64,000 bases of DNA. It comes from Ailurus styani (taxonomy: Eukaryota; Chordata; Mammalia; Carnivora; Ailuridae). The stretch lies in contig LNAC01000137.1 in assembly GCA_002007465.1 (NCBI GenBank), positions 475,919 through 539,918 of the forward strand, written 5' to 3'. The notes beneath the pieces were generated by a model, which made no database searches, was not told the DNA's origin, and was given only the letters and a program-made list of their open reading frames with translations. A program made the position numbers and the translations under genes. Shown piece after piece: positions 22,827-33,559 of the stretch (its first letter is position 1; the number at the start of each line of letters is the position of its first letter).

Positions 22827-24143
22827 CATTGGTATAAATGAACTTGTAATATGTTAATGTGGCTATTTCTAGATGCTGAGATTATGGATGAAACCCGTCC
22901 TTCATACTGCTTATATTTATTTCTTAAATGAATTCGTATTTCTTTGAAGTAAGAAAAAATAGAGTGGTGTATTGAGAACCCTCAGTAGGAAGAAAAACGC
23001 CACTCAGTGCTCTTCCGTGGTGATTTACACACCCCCTGTGTAACAACGCGGGGAAAACTTTCTCAAAAATTTCTTCTGTTTGAACAACAGGTTTCCTTTC
23101 TTCTTCCGGACACACATGTAACTGTTGAAGTTTCTGTCTCTACCTTGGCTGCTCAGAACAGTGACAGGTTTTTTTCTAGCAAATACACAGAATCTTATAA
23201 CAGTCACTCTTGGCTCCATCTTCCTTTCACTCATACTTCCTTCACCTTGGTGGCCTCATCTACTTATCCTTACATTAAATTTATCCTTCTGTATCCTAGA
23301 TTTTAACGCAATCTACATTGGATTCTTTCTGAAATTAACACAGCAGCAAAAGCAAAGAAAAAAATTAAAAACCAACAAACTAAAACCTTGGAAGTGACAG
23401 TGTTAGCCTTCAAAAGAGATCGCCCCGATTCCAAGAACACAGACTTTCCCCTCTGCCATGCTGCTTCTGATATTAGTCATCAGCACTATGGTTCAAGACT
23501 CACTCAAGGGGTCTTTACATTCAGAGCCTAAACTGAGTTCTGATACTATGGTGCAAGCTAGGTTCTCTGTGCAAAGAATTTCAGGCATCAGTCAGGCAAG
23601 TTTTCTTTTCGAGCTGGTATCTCAAATTCCATAAATGGGAGGAGGGGCTGGCTGCTGAAGTCCTTCTTCTCAGTCATCTCCAGCCACCCAAGTAGGCTGT
23701 GTGAAACACTAGATACAATTTTTTCTGAAAGAGTGAAATTATCATTTAGTAAGAAATCATTAAACAACTACATTCTGAAAGCCTCAAAAAGAGGAGAGGA
23801 TCTACCTTTCAGAGGAGGAGACAGAAATCACAAGTGGTTAATAATCTTGTCTTGCTTAGCTGCCACCCTCATTTCTAAAGTGGGGATCATGAGAGCATCC
23901 ATCTCACTGGGTCGTGCTGATCCTTAAATAGAGTTCATTCTTAGAAAGCCCTGAAAACCATGCCTGACAGTAGCTCTCAACAGCGAGCTGTTAGTCTGCC
24001 TTCCTGACGGTTGCTGAGTAAGGCTAACTCTGAGAGAAAATAAGGGGGGAAGCAGTTAGTGTTTGAAGTCTTGTATTTTAAAATATTTGTCTTTTAGTTG
24101 TATGTGTATACTCGTATTTTGAGTTTCACATTCATGTCTTTAC
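22827..24143. other. DCDC1 intron, no recognised feature
   Basis: Overlapping open frames on both strands at 22920-23400 have no splice support or recognisable peptide. Confidence 0.45.
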
Positions 24144-24243
24144 CAGTTCATCCCTTTGAAGGTCTTTTAAGGCAAAAATTTCTTTTCCCTTTTCATTGAA
24201 CAATCTCCGAGCTGCAGAAGGTAAATTTAAAATTTCAGTGCAC
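24144..24243 (-). CDS. DCDC1: DCDC1 exon: second half of the doublecortin domain
   Basis: The acceptor GTGTCTTTTATTACAG is followed by one completing nucleotide and 33 codons, with donor CTG|GTAAAG in phase 0. The peptide reads CTEILNLPSAARRLFNEKGK and ends in FALKDLQRDEL. This is the classic C-terminal half of a DCX domain: helix with LNLPSAARRL, a turn with the GKEI-type strand, then the 'DL..DELVY' strand finished by the next exon (VYASCGE). The length and phase agree exactly with both neighbours, at 32296 upstream and 22246 downstream. Confidence 0.93.
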
Positions 24244-24349
24244 CTGTAATAAAAGACACAAAAATTGGGCTTGTAGATAGAAGGCTCCTAGCAGAGAGAA
24301 AATGAGAGAAAATCAAGGGTCTCGACCATCAGTGCCCACCCCTGCTACA

Positions 24350-24565
24350 GACCTGTGAGACCATCCAGATGTAGGCCCTGGAGCCCATCAGACCCCTCTG
24401 GAGTCTCATTCCCTCTATCCAAGCTGTGGGACTTGGGCAAATTAACCTCTCTAAGCCTCAATTTCTTATCTTCCAGGGTTTTAGTGAGGATTAAAGGCTG
24501 ATTTTAAAAAGTGCTTAACACAGTGCCAGGTGTGATCAATAAATAAGTAGGCATATCATTATTGA
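24350..24565 (+). mobile_element. MIR element
   Basis: GTGGGACTTGGGCAAATTAA, CCTCAATTTCTTATCTTC and CACAGTGCCAGGTGTGATCA follow MIR order. Confidence 0.8.
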
Positions 24566-24579
24566 TTTTTCATTCTTCA

Positions 24580-24980
24580 ATACTTCAACACTTATTGAAG
24601 GAAGTGACATTTGGGTTGGGCCTTTTCAGATGAATAGGGGTTGGTAAAGAAGGATTAGGACCTGGAGAAGTTTTATATGGCTGCACCTGAGTGTATGGAT
24701 GGGAGCAGGAGCCCGATGAAGCTGGAAAAGAAGACAGGAACCCATGGAAAACACTTACGATTCCAGGCAAAGAAACCTGGCCTCTATCCCATAAACAGCA
24801 GGAAGTCACTGAAGATAGAATAGTAGAGGTGTGGTTTTATCAGATATGCCCTTTAGGATGTTAGCTGTAGGACAGGTGGAAGATGCACTGACGTAGGAGA
24901 GGCTGGAAGTTACACAGCCAGTTCAGGAGAGCAGTAAGGAGGCTGAATTGTGGGGGAAGAGGAGGGATGGGTAAAGGAAT
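24580..24980 (-). mobile_element. L2 fragment
   Basis: AAGTGACATTTGGGTTGGGC, CAGCAGGAAGTCACTGAAG, and CCAGTTCAGGAGAGCAGTAA near the end track the reverse-complement L2 body. Confidence 0.6.
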
Positions 24981-25749
24981 GTGATGGGGCTGTAGAGAAG
25001 ACTATTGAGATGATCCTGCCTTTGGAACAAGGAAAGTAAAGGATTCGTGCTAAATATATTTTACATTCGAATGTACTGTCTATAGTAAGTGAATCAGAAG
25101 TGACTTTATGCTGATCAGGAAGGCTAAACTGTATGAAAAATATTTCTCAATTTTATTTCCTTATGTGGGATAAAGTAATTGAGCAGATAATTAGGCTCTC
25201 CATTTCTCTGAGAGGTCTTAGAAGGAAATAAGCCAACGGGACCTAAGTCTCTGCATCTTGTGTCATAGCTTTGGAAGCTGGTGGACCACAGGAATTAGTA
25301 GGGAGGGAGTGGGAAGGAACTAAAGAAGATTGAGCCCCCAGGCACAAGATGTGCCTGATTCTCTTTCTTTGCTGCCCAAAGACCCAACCTGATTCCTTCT
25401 ACTTTCCCAAAATGGTTATCTTTGTGGGTCCAGGCAGTTATAGCATGACCTAAGAAGAGTTACCATTATCATATCTGCTCCTACTCATATTTTCCTGGAG
25501 AACATTTGGACTATGGAAATATCCTGTTTTAGGACAACGAGTGGGAGAATAGAAGGAATGGGTGGTTGGTAAATCTCCCTTCCTTTTTTGAAACGCTGGT
25601 TTTAACAGTGCTGAATTTAATTGGCCCATGTAGTTGGGTTAGAGAGGATTGGGATAAGCTTTTTCCTCTCTATTTAATTCCTCCAACTTGTTCTCATGCC
25701 AGTCAACATAAATGGAGAGAGAAGAAAAGAACTGGCTGTTAATTGCCTA
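24981..25749. other. DCDC1 intron, no recognised feature
   Basis: Unique sequence with no exon or repeat that I can name. Confidence 0.45.
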
Positions 25750-25965
25750 AGGAGGAATGTGGATACTGGAGTCAGATGGCCTGGGTTCAAATTCTAGCCT
25801 GCCTGTTCTGGTTGTGTAACCTTGAAAAAGTCTCTTAACTTCTCTGAGCCTCATTTGCCCCATCATTAAAAGACAGATACAGTAGCACTTATCTCACAGT
25901 GATATTTTACAGATTAAATGTGTGGATATCTGTAAAGTGCCTGGCACACAGCCAGTTGGCAACAC
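25750..25965 (+). mobile_element. MIR element
   Basis: GGAGTCAGATGGCCTGGGTT, GTGTAACCTTGAAAAAGTCT, GAGCCTCATTTGCCCCATC and GTGCCTGGCACACAG are in consensus order. Confidence 0.88.
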
Positions 25966-25999
25966 TTTATCAAAATGGATCAAGCACTACAAGCATTTC

Positions 26000-26130
26000 A
26001 TGGCTACTCTCACTTAATTCTCACATCATTTCTGAGAGGCCTATTTTACTGATGAGGAAACTGAGCCTGGAGGTTAATTTCTTTGCCCAAGATTGCATAC
26101 TAGTAAGGAGGAGAGCTGAAATTCAAACCT
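26000..26130 (-). mobile_element. MIR-type fragment, opposite orientation
   Basis: TACTGATGAGGAAACTGAGC and GCTGAAATTCAAACC match the reverse-complement MIR core. Confidence 0.65.
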
Positions 26131-27200
26131 AAACCTTCACAACACTGGAGGGTCCTCCCCACCCCAAGAGGCCATCATCATAGAACAATGAGATAGTTGA
26201 TCTACATAGTGAGGGGACTAAGGCTGAGGTGCTGAGCAAATGGTCCAGGATTTCTCCGTCACATGGAAGCAAAGGTCTTAATGGATAAGGTCCTCTGACT
26301 TGCACACCAGGAGTTAGGACTGGCAACCAATCCAATTTACAGGGAGTCCAGAAAAGTAGAGTCCTATCTCTGTGCTCTGTCAGTGGAGGAGCAGTGCCAA
26401 GTGGAGCTGGTACCTTGGGGGATGTACTTCAATACAACCCAGGATGCCCTGGGAGGAAAGGGCAGGGGTGGAATGGAGCAAGTGAGTGAGTCTCCCAGGT
26501 CTGCAGATGGCTACAGCTCCGTAAGAGTGGGGACTTCCTTCCCCTTATCACTGGCCAGAACACCCATCCCAGGAGCCTCACCACAGCCTTCCAGTTACTT
26601 TAGAACTGTGGCAAAATGTACCGAAGCTATGGATACATGCTTTCTTCTTTTCTTTATCTTCTTGCATTGTAGCTCTGTCTTTTTAGATCTCTCTCATTTT
26701 CTCTCTTCTCCGTGTGGACTTCCCTAACAGCTGCCCCTCACTAGGTTCTTCCTCCTTCCTGGTCATCTATAAAATGATCCCTTAATTATTTTCACTTCTG
26801 CACAATTAAATACTGCCTTCTGAAGCTTTCTGACTATTTCACTAAGCAAACTGTCTTCCCAACAAGTTAGGAGTTTCCTGAGATCAAGGAATGTCTTGAC
26901 CCCCCTTCTCAATCTCCAGTAGAATATCCAACACCAGTTGATGCACATGATATGAACACAACAGATACTGAAAAGAATCAAATTCTTTTGTGCTTTCCTC
27001 TTAACTCTTCATCCAATCCTGTTTAACAAAGAGGAAATGGAACTCAGAGAAAGGGAGCACTTTGAAGTTTCAGTTAGTTAATGGGAAACCTGGGGTTAAA
27101 TCAATCCCCTTGACTCTTAATACAATGGTATTTCCAATAGCCCCATATTGCCTGCAACTTAAATATCCACAAAAAAATTCCATATTTACTGTTGTAAAAT
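26131..27200. other. DCDC1 intron with one weak MIR remnant
   Basis: A diverged minus-strand MIR-like stretch (AGGAAATGGAACTCAGAGAA) lies at about 27015-27130. Otherwise nothing is recognised. Confidence 0.4.
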
Positions 27201-27208
27201 AATGCTTA

Positions 27209-27282
27209 TTATACTACTAGATTTTCTTTTGGCTTTGGAGGTGGAAGAACCACCACCACCAAGAAAAGATCATTAGAACTGT
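27209..27282 (-). pseudogene. Decayed relative of the 29938-30037 exon-like segment
   Basis: The plus-strand stretch TTTGGCTTTG.AG.T.GA.GAACCA.CA.CA, together with AACTGTCT, aligns with the 29.95 kb segment at roughly two-thirds identity over about 85 bp. Read on the minus strand from TTGACTTCAG, it gives SSNDLFLVVVVLPPPKPKEN and then soon a TAA stop. KPKE and the preceding hydrophobic run match the other copy. No donor is retained. Confidence 0.4.
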
Positions 27283-27862
27283 CTGAAGTCAATTATTAAA
27301 TAAAAATTGGCATAATTTCCTTACATTCTGTAAGACTGACCCTCATATTCAACAAGACGTATTTTGGCAAAATATTTATACCTGGTGGTCTACCTTTAAA
27401 CAATTATCAAATTCTATGGGAATAATTCTTGTTTTGGTAGGAAAATATTGATCAAAAGAAAATTATAACATATTTCACAAATATGATATGGGTTGATGAC
27501 ATTTAAAAATTGGTTTAAAGTAGATAAATACTGATTTCAATTCAAACAAATGTAAACCAAAGAAAAGTGCTGTACAATTGTAAAATATTTTTTTTTTAAT
27601 GAGAGCATTTATATTTACAGAGTTGGTATTTCAGAAGCTAGGGGAAATTGCCAGCCCCTGACATTTGGGGCAAAAATTTATTGATTAGCACTGGTATCAT
27701 AAACTCACATGGCTTATATATTTCACAGATCAAGAGCTCCAAAATAATTGTATTAACATCTTTCTTATGCAGATACATATGTATTTTGTACTATGTGTAA
27801 TACATAATTATTCAGGCACTAGAGTGGAAAATATCTTTGCATTTAAGATAGTAAGTATTTAC

Positions 27863-27961
27863 CTCTGTAAAAGTTGGTGAAATTCAGTCTGGGTTTTTTC
27901 TGTTTCAAAATACTTAGTAATGTGGTTTTTCACATTCTTTTCCCTTTCAATGTCAACATTT
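27863..27961 (-). CDS. Candidate cassette exon inside the DCX intron
   Basis: GATTATTTGTTTCAG is followed by 99 nt (one nucleotide, 32 codons, AG) and donor CAGAG|GTAAAT. The peptide begins NVDIEREKNVKNHITKYFET and ends FHQLLQ. The entry phase (needs two nucleotides upstream) and exit phase (two nucleotides) mean it could be included between the 32.3 and 24.2 kb exons without changing frame. Inclusion would insert 33 residues into the middle of a DCX domain. I do not recognise the peptide from DCDC1, so it may be a minor isoform, a fossil exon or chance. Confidence 0.35.
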
Positions 27962-28117
27962 CTGAAACAAATAATCAAAAATTTGACTGATATGTCAGTA
28001 TATGTTATCAGTTACCTTTAGCTTTAAATATGTGAAAAATCATGAGGTTTTAATTTATCATTATTTGTCCTAAAATAATATGCCTCCTTAAAAAAAAAAA
28101 AAAAGAGGATTTCAGGA

Positions 28118-28336
28118 GCGTCTGGAAGGCTCAGTCGGTTAGGCGTCCAACTCTTGATTTTGGCTGAGGTGGTGACGTCAGGGTCCTGAGAGTGCTGGGT
28201 AGGTCTCCATACTCAGCGCAGAGTCAGCTTGGGATTCTCTCTCTCCCTTTCCCTCTGCCCCTCCACCCACTCTCTTCTCTCTCTCTAAAAATAAATGAAT
28301 ACATAAAATATTTTAAAAAATAAAAGTTTAAAAAAA
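28118..28336 (+). mobile_element. Older SINEC
   Basis: Diverged head GGCTCAGTCGGTTAGGCGTC, CT-rich middle, A-rich tail; approximate duplication AAAAAAAGGATTTCA. Confidence 0.85.
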
Positions 28337-28349
28337 GGATTTCAAAAAC

Positions 28350-28536
28350 TATCGCAATTGGTGACTCAGTTGGTTGGGCAACTGCTTTCAGCTCAGGTCA
28401 TGATCCGGGAGTCCCAGAACTGAGTGCCGCATCGCACTCCCGGCTCCGCAGGGAGTCTGCTTCTTCCTCTGACCTTCTCCTCTCTCATGCTCTCTCTCAC
28501 TCTCTCTCTCAAATAAATAAATAAAATCTTAAAAAA
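28350..28536 (+). mobile_element. SINEC adjacent to the previous one
   Basis: GGTGACTCAGTTGGTTGGGC head lacking the first bases, CTCTCTCAAATAAATAAATA tail. Confidence 0.88.
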
Positions 28537-29630
28537 TCCCACTTATACTATGAACAATTTATATAAGAAAATGAATTTTCAGTATTTTAATCCTCTTCTA
28601 AAAATGCTGAACATTCTAAGGTGTGAATTTATCAGTTTTAAAGAAAGTGCAGAGATTCCATTCATTTTGCCTGTGATGTTTTATTTATATATTGTTCATA
28701 GATTATTCATATTCATATGCTTATTCACATATTATTTAGGTTATCAACCAAAACCTAAAAATTTTTAAACTGGAAAACAATTAATAACGGTCAGAAAAAA
28801 TGCTTAATTGGAATATGTATCTGCTCAAATTTTCAAGTTAGAAAACTATCTGGTATATTTTTAGAATCTCTATATTTTATTGGATGAAAGAAATAGTTGT
28901 CAAATATAGTTATTCATGCATTCACCAAAAAATTATAATCAAGTGTAGTTAATCATAAATACATAGATAAATGAATGAATGAATAAATTTAATAAGCACT
29001 AATTTAGGGCCTATTGTGGGCCCTATATCCTGTGGTAAAGAAAATGGCTTAGTACTTGATTAACGAGGACACACATGGGTCTGGTCCCATGACCAGACTA
29101 CAGCAGAAAGCACATATATGGATGAATAACACATATTCCCTGTTCTGTTTCATGGGCAGAAACATAAACAGATAATCAAAACACAGAGTGGTAGGAGTTA
29201 TACTGGGGAAGAGCCCACAGTAATCAGTGCAGTGGAGAACATAGAAGCTACAGCTAATTCAGGGGTGGGTAGGAAAGTGTCAAGTTCAGGGTCAACATCG
29301 AGAAATGAAGTACAAACTCATTCTCGGAACACCTTTATTATTTTAAGGCAGATGCAAGGTATTGGTGAGTGGCAGGGGTTTAAGGGTGGGAATTGGAGAG
29401 AGTGTTGATACGAGACAGAACTAGAAAAATACGGAGGAACATTTCACAAAGGGCCTTAAAATATATATTAAGGTGCTTGAGGGAGTCCAGGGATCATAAC
29501 ATAGAAATAACTTACTCATTAAAATTATGTAAAAATATAAAGTTTATCACATAGCTTCAAATTAAGCCTTTCCTCTTACAATTCCTTAAAATATCACTTA
29601 TAAAATTCTCCTTGTTTAACTTGCTATTCT
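28537..29630. other. DCDC1 intron, no recognised feature
   Basis: AT-rich; a few degenerate stretches, but none assigned. Confidence 0.45.
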
Positions 29631-29828
29631 TTTTTTTTAAGAGAAGGCTTTTTATTTATTTATTTTTTAAAGATTTTATTTATTTATTTGACATACAGAG
29701 AGAGATCACAAGTAGGCAGAGAGGCAGGCAGAGAGAGGAGGAAGCATGCAGGCCTCGATCCCAGGACCCTGAGATCATGACCTAAGCTGAAGGCAGAGGC
29801 TTTAACCCAGTGAGCCACCCAGGCGCCC
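29631..29828 (-). mobile_element. SINEC
   Basis: Perfect duplication TAACTTGCTATTCT at 29617-29630 and 29829-29842. The middle lacks the usual 'gctccctgctgagcagagagcc' segment, so it is an internally deleted copy. Confidence 0.95.
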
Positions 29829-29937
29829 TAACTTGCTATTCTGAGAGATAAAATTCACCTGGAAATCACAATGGTTTTAATTTATTTGAATTTGACAGCC
29901 ACTATTCAAGACTAACTGACAAGATCTTGTTACTCAC

Positions 29938-30037
29938 CAAGAGTAATGATCGACTAAATCACAAACAAATGATATTTGATCTTCCTTTGGCTTTGTAGAT
30001 AGAGGAACCAGCAACAACAAATTTCCCTCAAAACTGT
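29938..30037 (-). pseudogene. Exon-like segment in the DCX-splitting intron, function unclear
   Basis: On the minus strand, ATTCATTCTAG is followed by 100 nt open in one frame (two nucleotides, 32 codons, two nucleotides), then the strong donor CTCTTG|GTGAGTAA. The peptide begins SFEGNLLLLVPLSTKPKEDQ and ends CDLVDHYS. It cannot be spliced in frame after the 32.3 kb exon, which needs a one-nucleotide start, and joining it to the 27961 acceptor creates TG|A, a stop. It may be a lost ancestral exon, a poison exon, or chance. A related, more decayed copy lies at 27209-27282. Confidence 0.35.
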
Positions 30038-31469
30038 CTAGAATGAATCATTAAGTAACTAAAGGACAACATGCAACCAGGTTAAGATTTTGTTAAAATG
30101 TATCTGTATTTCATCATTCTAGCTTGATTTTACTTGTAAAGACATGAAATAGCCCAACTTTCTTCTTACAAACAAGTTTCAAGTTAATACAAGTAATGTA
30201 TTACTTGTATTCTACATGTCATCAGCATTTATTTCTTCTGAAAGAGAAAATATTTAGCTTGGATATATGAAAAGTAGCACAGCAGGACTCCTACTTTGTA
30301 CAACTCTGGGATGCTGCTTGTATAGAATACAATGTGAAAAGTGTCCTTGGGAACTGGGAAACGCAGCTGCCCCATAATGTTAGTCGAAACTCTTTCCATC
30401 TGAACCTTCTGTTAATGAGAATTTACATACAACTCTGGGCACACAATGCCACTGATGATCCTGTAGAAAATTATCTGAATTGACCAAGAAAAATTAATGT
30501 ATATTTAGAAGAGTTTACTGTCAAGTGTATGCCAATGTACTTTAATTTGGGGGGAATAATTATTTCATGTAGTGAACAAAGTGAATACTTAATTAATCAG
30601 GGCACACCGTTCCATGAACAAACAGAGGGTTTCACATACTTTCTGCTGGAACAGTTGTCCAAATTAACAAATCTCTCAAATTATGTTTGGATTACCTGAC
30701 TGAACTATGTATTTTAAAACATTAATGGGAAAAGATAAAATCTGTATATAATTTTGAACCCCAGTGAAAGATATAGTGTGAAAAAATAAATGGAGGAAGG
30801 GACAAAAATTATTTGTTAACTTTGGATGTTAAAAAAAAGTCATATATGCTACTTTAAGGGCATTACCCTCACATTTTACATCTAGCAGAATGAGTTAATT
30901 ATGAAATGTATGCGTCAAAGATTTCAATTTCAGGCTTGACTTTACTTTGAAGATTAATTTTTTACTTTATCATCTTTACAGGCAGTTCAGTGGACAGCCG
31001 ATCTGAATGTTACTCATTGTTCAGTGATGTATGAAGTATATTTAATCAATGTGAAGAAAGTAATATTAAACGATTATCAGCAGCCTCAAATATTCTAAAC
31101 ATCTCAAAAGAAAGGTCAGGAGGTAACATCACTGCAATAATATGAGAAACAATGTATTTAACTCATTCCTTACATTACAGCTTTGCACTGGTCTATGATT
31201 TCTTTTGTCATAAAACGTAATGAAAACACAGCAAGTGATTTTTCTCCAATGTTGGAGAAATACTGGCTGTATGGGAAGATTTTATTCCAGTCTTATAACA
31301 CAAGCTGAAGTGCAGATCGATGTTTTTCTAGAATGATAAGCTTTTAAAATGTTATTCCAAGGTAGAGATATAAATTATATGAAGTTATATTTTGAGAACT
31401 ATATTTGCTTGTTAAATATACCAAAGATCTTAATGTAAATAATAATGTTCAATAATAATTTAAGTAAGG
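30038..31469. other. DCDC1 intron with a paralogous segment at 31.03 kb
   Basis: Mostly unique. The stretch around 31027-31110 is related to one at 32790-32870 (see findings). Confidence 0.45.
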
Positions 31470-31664
31470 GGGCGCCTGGGTGGCTCAGTGGGTTAAATCC
31501 TCTGCCTTCGGCTCAGGTCATGATCTCAGGGTCCTGGGATCGAGGCCCACATTGGGCTCTCTGCTTCTCAGAGAGCCTGCTTCCTCCTCTCTCTCTCTCT
31601 CTGCTTGCCTCTCTGCCTACTTGTGATCTCTCTCTCTGTGTCAAATAAATAAAATTTAAAAAAA
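31470..31664 (+). mobile_element. Young SINEC
   Basis: Duplication AATTTAAGTAAGG at 31457-31469 and 31665-31677, intact head and tail. Confidence 0.96.
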
Positions 31665-31964
31665 AATTTAAGTAAGGAATTATATAACTATATGTAAGAA
31701 GCAATTTATGAATTCAGTTATTTTGAAACACACTAATAAAACTTAAACAAAAATGCTAATTCAAAGTAGACATTGAAGAAAAAAAAATGAAAAAAACAAA
31801 GTAGACATTGATCCTAGAACTTTTTTGACCAGAATTACCCATTTCTAATCATTATTTCTCCTGTGCTTAGCCTCAATCAAGAGTTAAAATTAAGTTCCTG
31901 ACAAGTTTTAATTAAATCTCAGTCTGTATTTTTATCTCCAAATATCAACATGGGAGCCCTTTTT

Positions 31965-32185
31965 ATTTATTAATTTGTTTACTTATTTATTGTAAAGATT
32001 TATTTATGTATTTGAGAGAGTGAGTAAAGGGAGAGGCAAAGGGAGAGGGAGAGAGAGAATCTCAAGCAGACTCCCCTCTGAGCGTGAAGCCTGAGGCAAG
32101 CTTGAACCCAGGACCCTACAACCCTGAGATCATGACCTGAGCCAAAATTAAGAGTTGCTTAACCAATGGAGCCACCCAGGCACCT
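31965..32185 (-). mobile_element. Older SINEC, same sense as DCDC1
   Basis: Reverse-complement SINEC with tail at 31965-32000 and head ending GAGCCACCCAGGCACC. The weak duplication TGGGAGCCCTTTT / TGGGAAACCTTTC flanks it. It ends 110 bp from the exon donor at 32296. Confidence 0.88.
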
Positions 32186-32295
32186 TGGGAAACCTTTCTA
32201 CAAATAAACACAGAATTCTCTCAGAAACACATCCATAATGAAGACAAAAATTTTTAAGAAATTAGAAACGAAAAGTACGAGCAAACTGTTCTTAC

Positions 32296-32477
32296 TGCAT
32301 TTTCTGTCCAGATGAGATGTCTGGACCAATTATAACAAAGGCTCTGTTTTTATTCTTGTCTCCATTCCGCAGGACTCTGAGCCTCACAGGGACATACAGC
32401 TCTGGGGTCTTACAGATGGATTTCTTCATGGGAGGACTGTTTGGAACAAGCAGTCCTTCTATTGGCCAATCAAATTC
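32296..32477 (-). CDS. DCDC1: DCDC1 exon: first half of a doublecortin domain
   Basis: The acceptor CATTTCTTTCTGAAG is followed by 60 full codons plus CA, with donor GCA|GTAAGA. The exon starts EFDWPIEGLLVPNSPP and then enters a DCX fold: VRLRVLRNGDKNKN matches the first beta strand and hairpin of the family (the usual RNGD motif), and AFVIIGPDIS the second strand. The domain is completed by the exon at 24.2 kb, more than 8 kb downstream: CA+G restores Gln, giving QKMQCTEILNL. DCX domains bind microtubules or tubulin. A SINE ends 110 bp from the donor. Confidence 0.93.
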
Positions 32478-32999
32478 CTTCAGAAAGAAATGACAAAGAA
32501 TGTGATGACAAGTAAGAAGAGTCATTTCTAGATATAAAAAAATATTAAACACAGAACTTATACCTTTAATTTTTCATTCATCCATCAAAAAATGTACTGG
32601 GCGTCATCTAAGATGTTCCAGGCAATTCTAATTAATGTCCCATTTAACTAAACAGGAACAATTTTAAGATTAGTGGTTTTTTAAATGTGTGTAAAACTGG
32701 TGTTGTGTTACAACAGAAGACTTAGTTCCTCTCAGAGAGTCATCATTCTGAAAATATAAAACTGAATTAACTTGGGATGTTTTTTGCTTATGTGTGAAGT
32801 ATCTTTAATCAATGTGGAGAATGTATGAACAGTGGTTTTATCATAGCCTGATATAGTATTATCTAAACTAGATCTATTTGCAAAGAAGAATACATTTGAG
32901 GAACTCTCCAAAAACCAAAATGAGATGACAAAAGAACTTAAACCAATTTCCTACGTTGTAGTTGCAGAACTCATTTACTGTGTATCTTTCATTCATTTA

Positions 33000-33420
33000 T
33001 TTATTAATTCATGCATTTTCTAAATATTGATTGATGGTTTACTATATTCCAGGCACAGTGGTAGACACTGGAAATAAAACTGAAAAAGACAGAATACTCT
33101 TCCACAAGGATTTGCAGCAGATCTTCAGAAATTTACCGAGGAATAAACTGGCAGTTACAATAGTATAAGTATAGTAGCACCAGAGTACGGGGTGTGATGG
33201 GACAACATAGGAGGAGAACTTAACTCAGAAATGCCCTGTAGCAGAGCTGAAGCCTCAGTAAGAGTTAAGGCAATAAAGGAAGGGTAAAGGGACAGGGCAG
33301 AGTGTATGTACGAAACTTAAGGATTAACAGAACGTGATATCTGGGGGATAAAGAGAGGGGAGGATTGATTTCTCCCAGGTTTGTAGTTTGAGCAACTGGG
33401 TGCATGGTATGGCCAGTCAC
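33000..33420 (-). mobile_element. L2 fragment
   Basis: ATATTCCAGGCACAGTGGTA, CTGGAAATAAAACTGAAAAA and CTCCCAGGTTTGTAGTTTGA match reverse-complement L2 3' sequence. Confidence 0.6.
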
Positions 33421-33559
33421 AAAAATAAATATTTGTGGAAGAAGCATAAATGAGGGAACAGATGATTAGAGACGATGTTGTTAGGCAAGGTCTCAATTGT
33501 TTCATTTTTTTCTTTCAGCAAAACGATTGTCCTGGCAGCACTTAATTCCCCACTAATCT

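Noticed and set aside
30290..30480. Full decayed copy of the DCX exon at 30.4 kb
   Set aside because: Only one 15-bp stretch is convincing; the rest aligns poorly, so I do not annotate it as a pseudo-exon.
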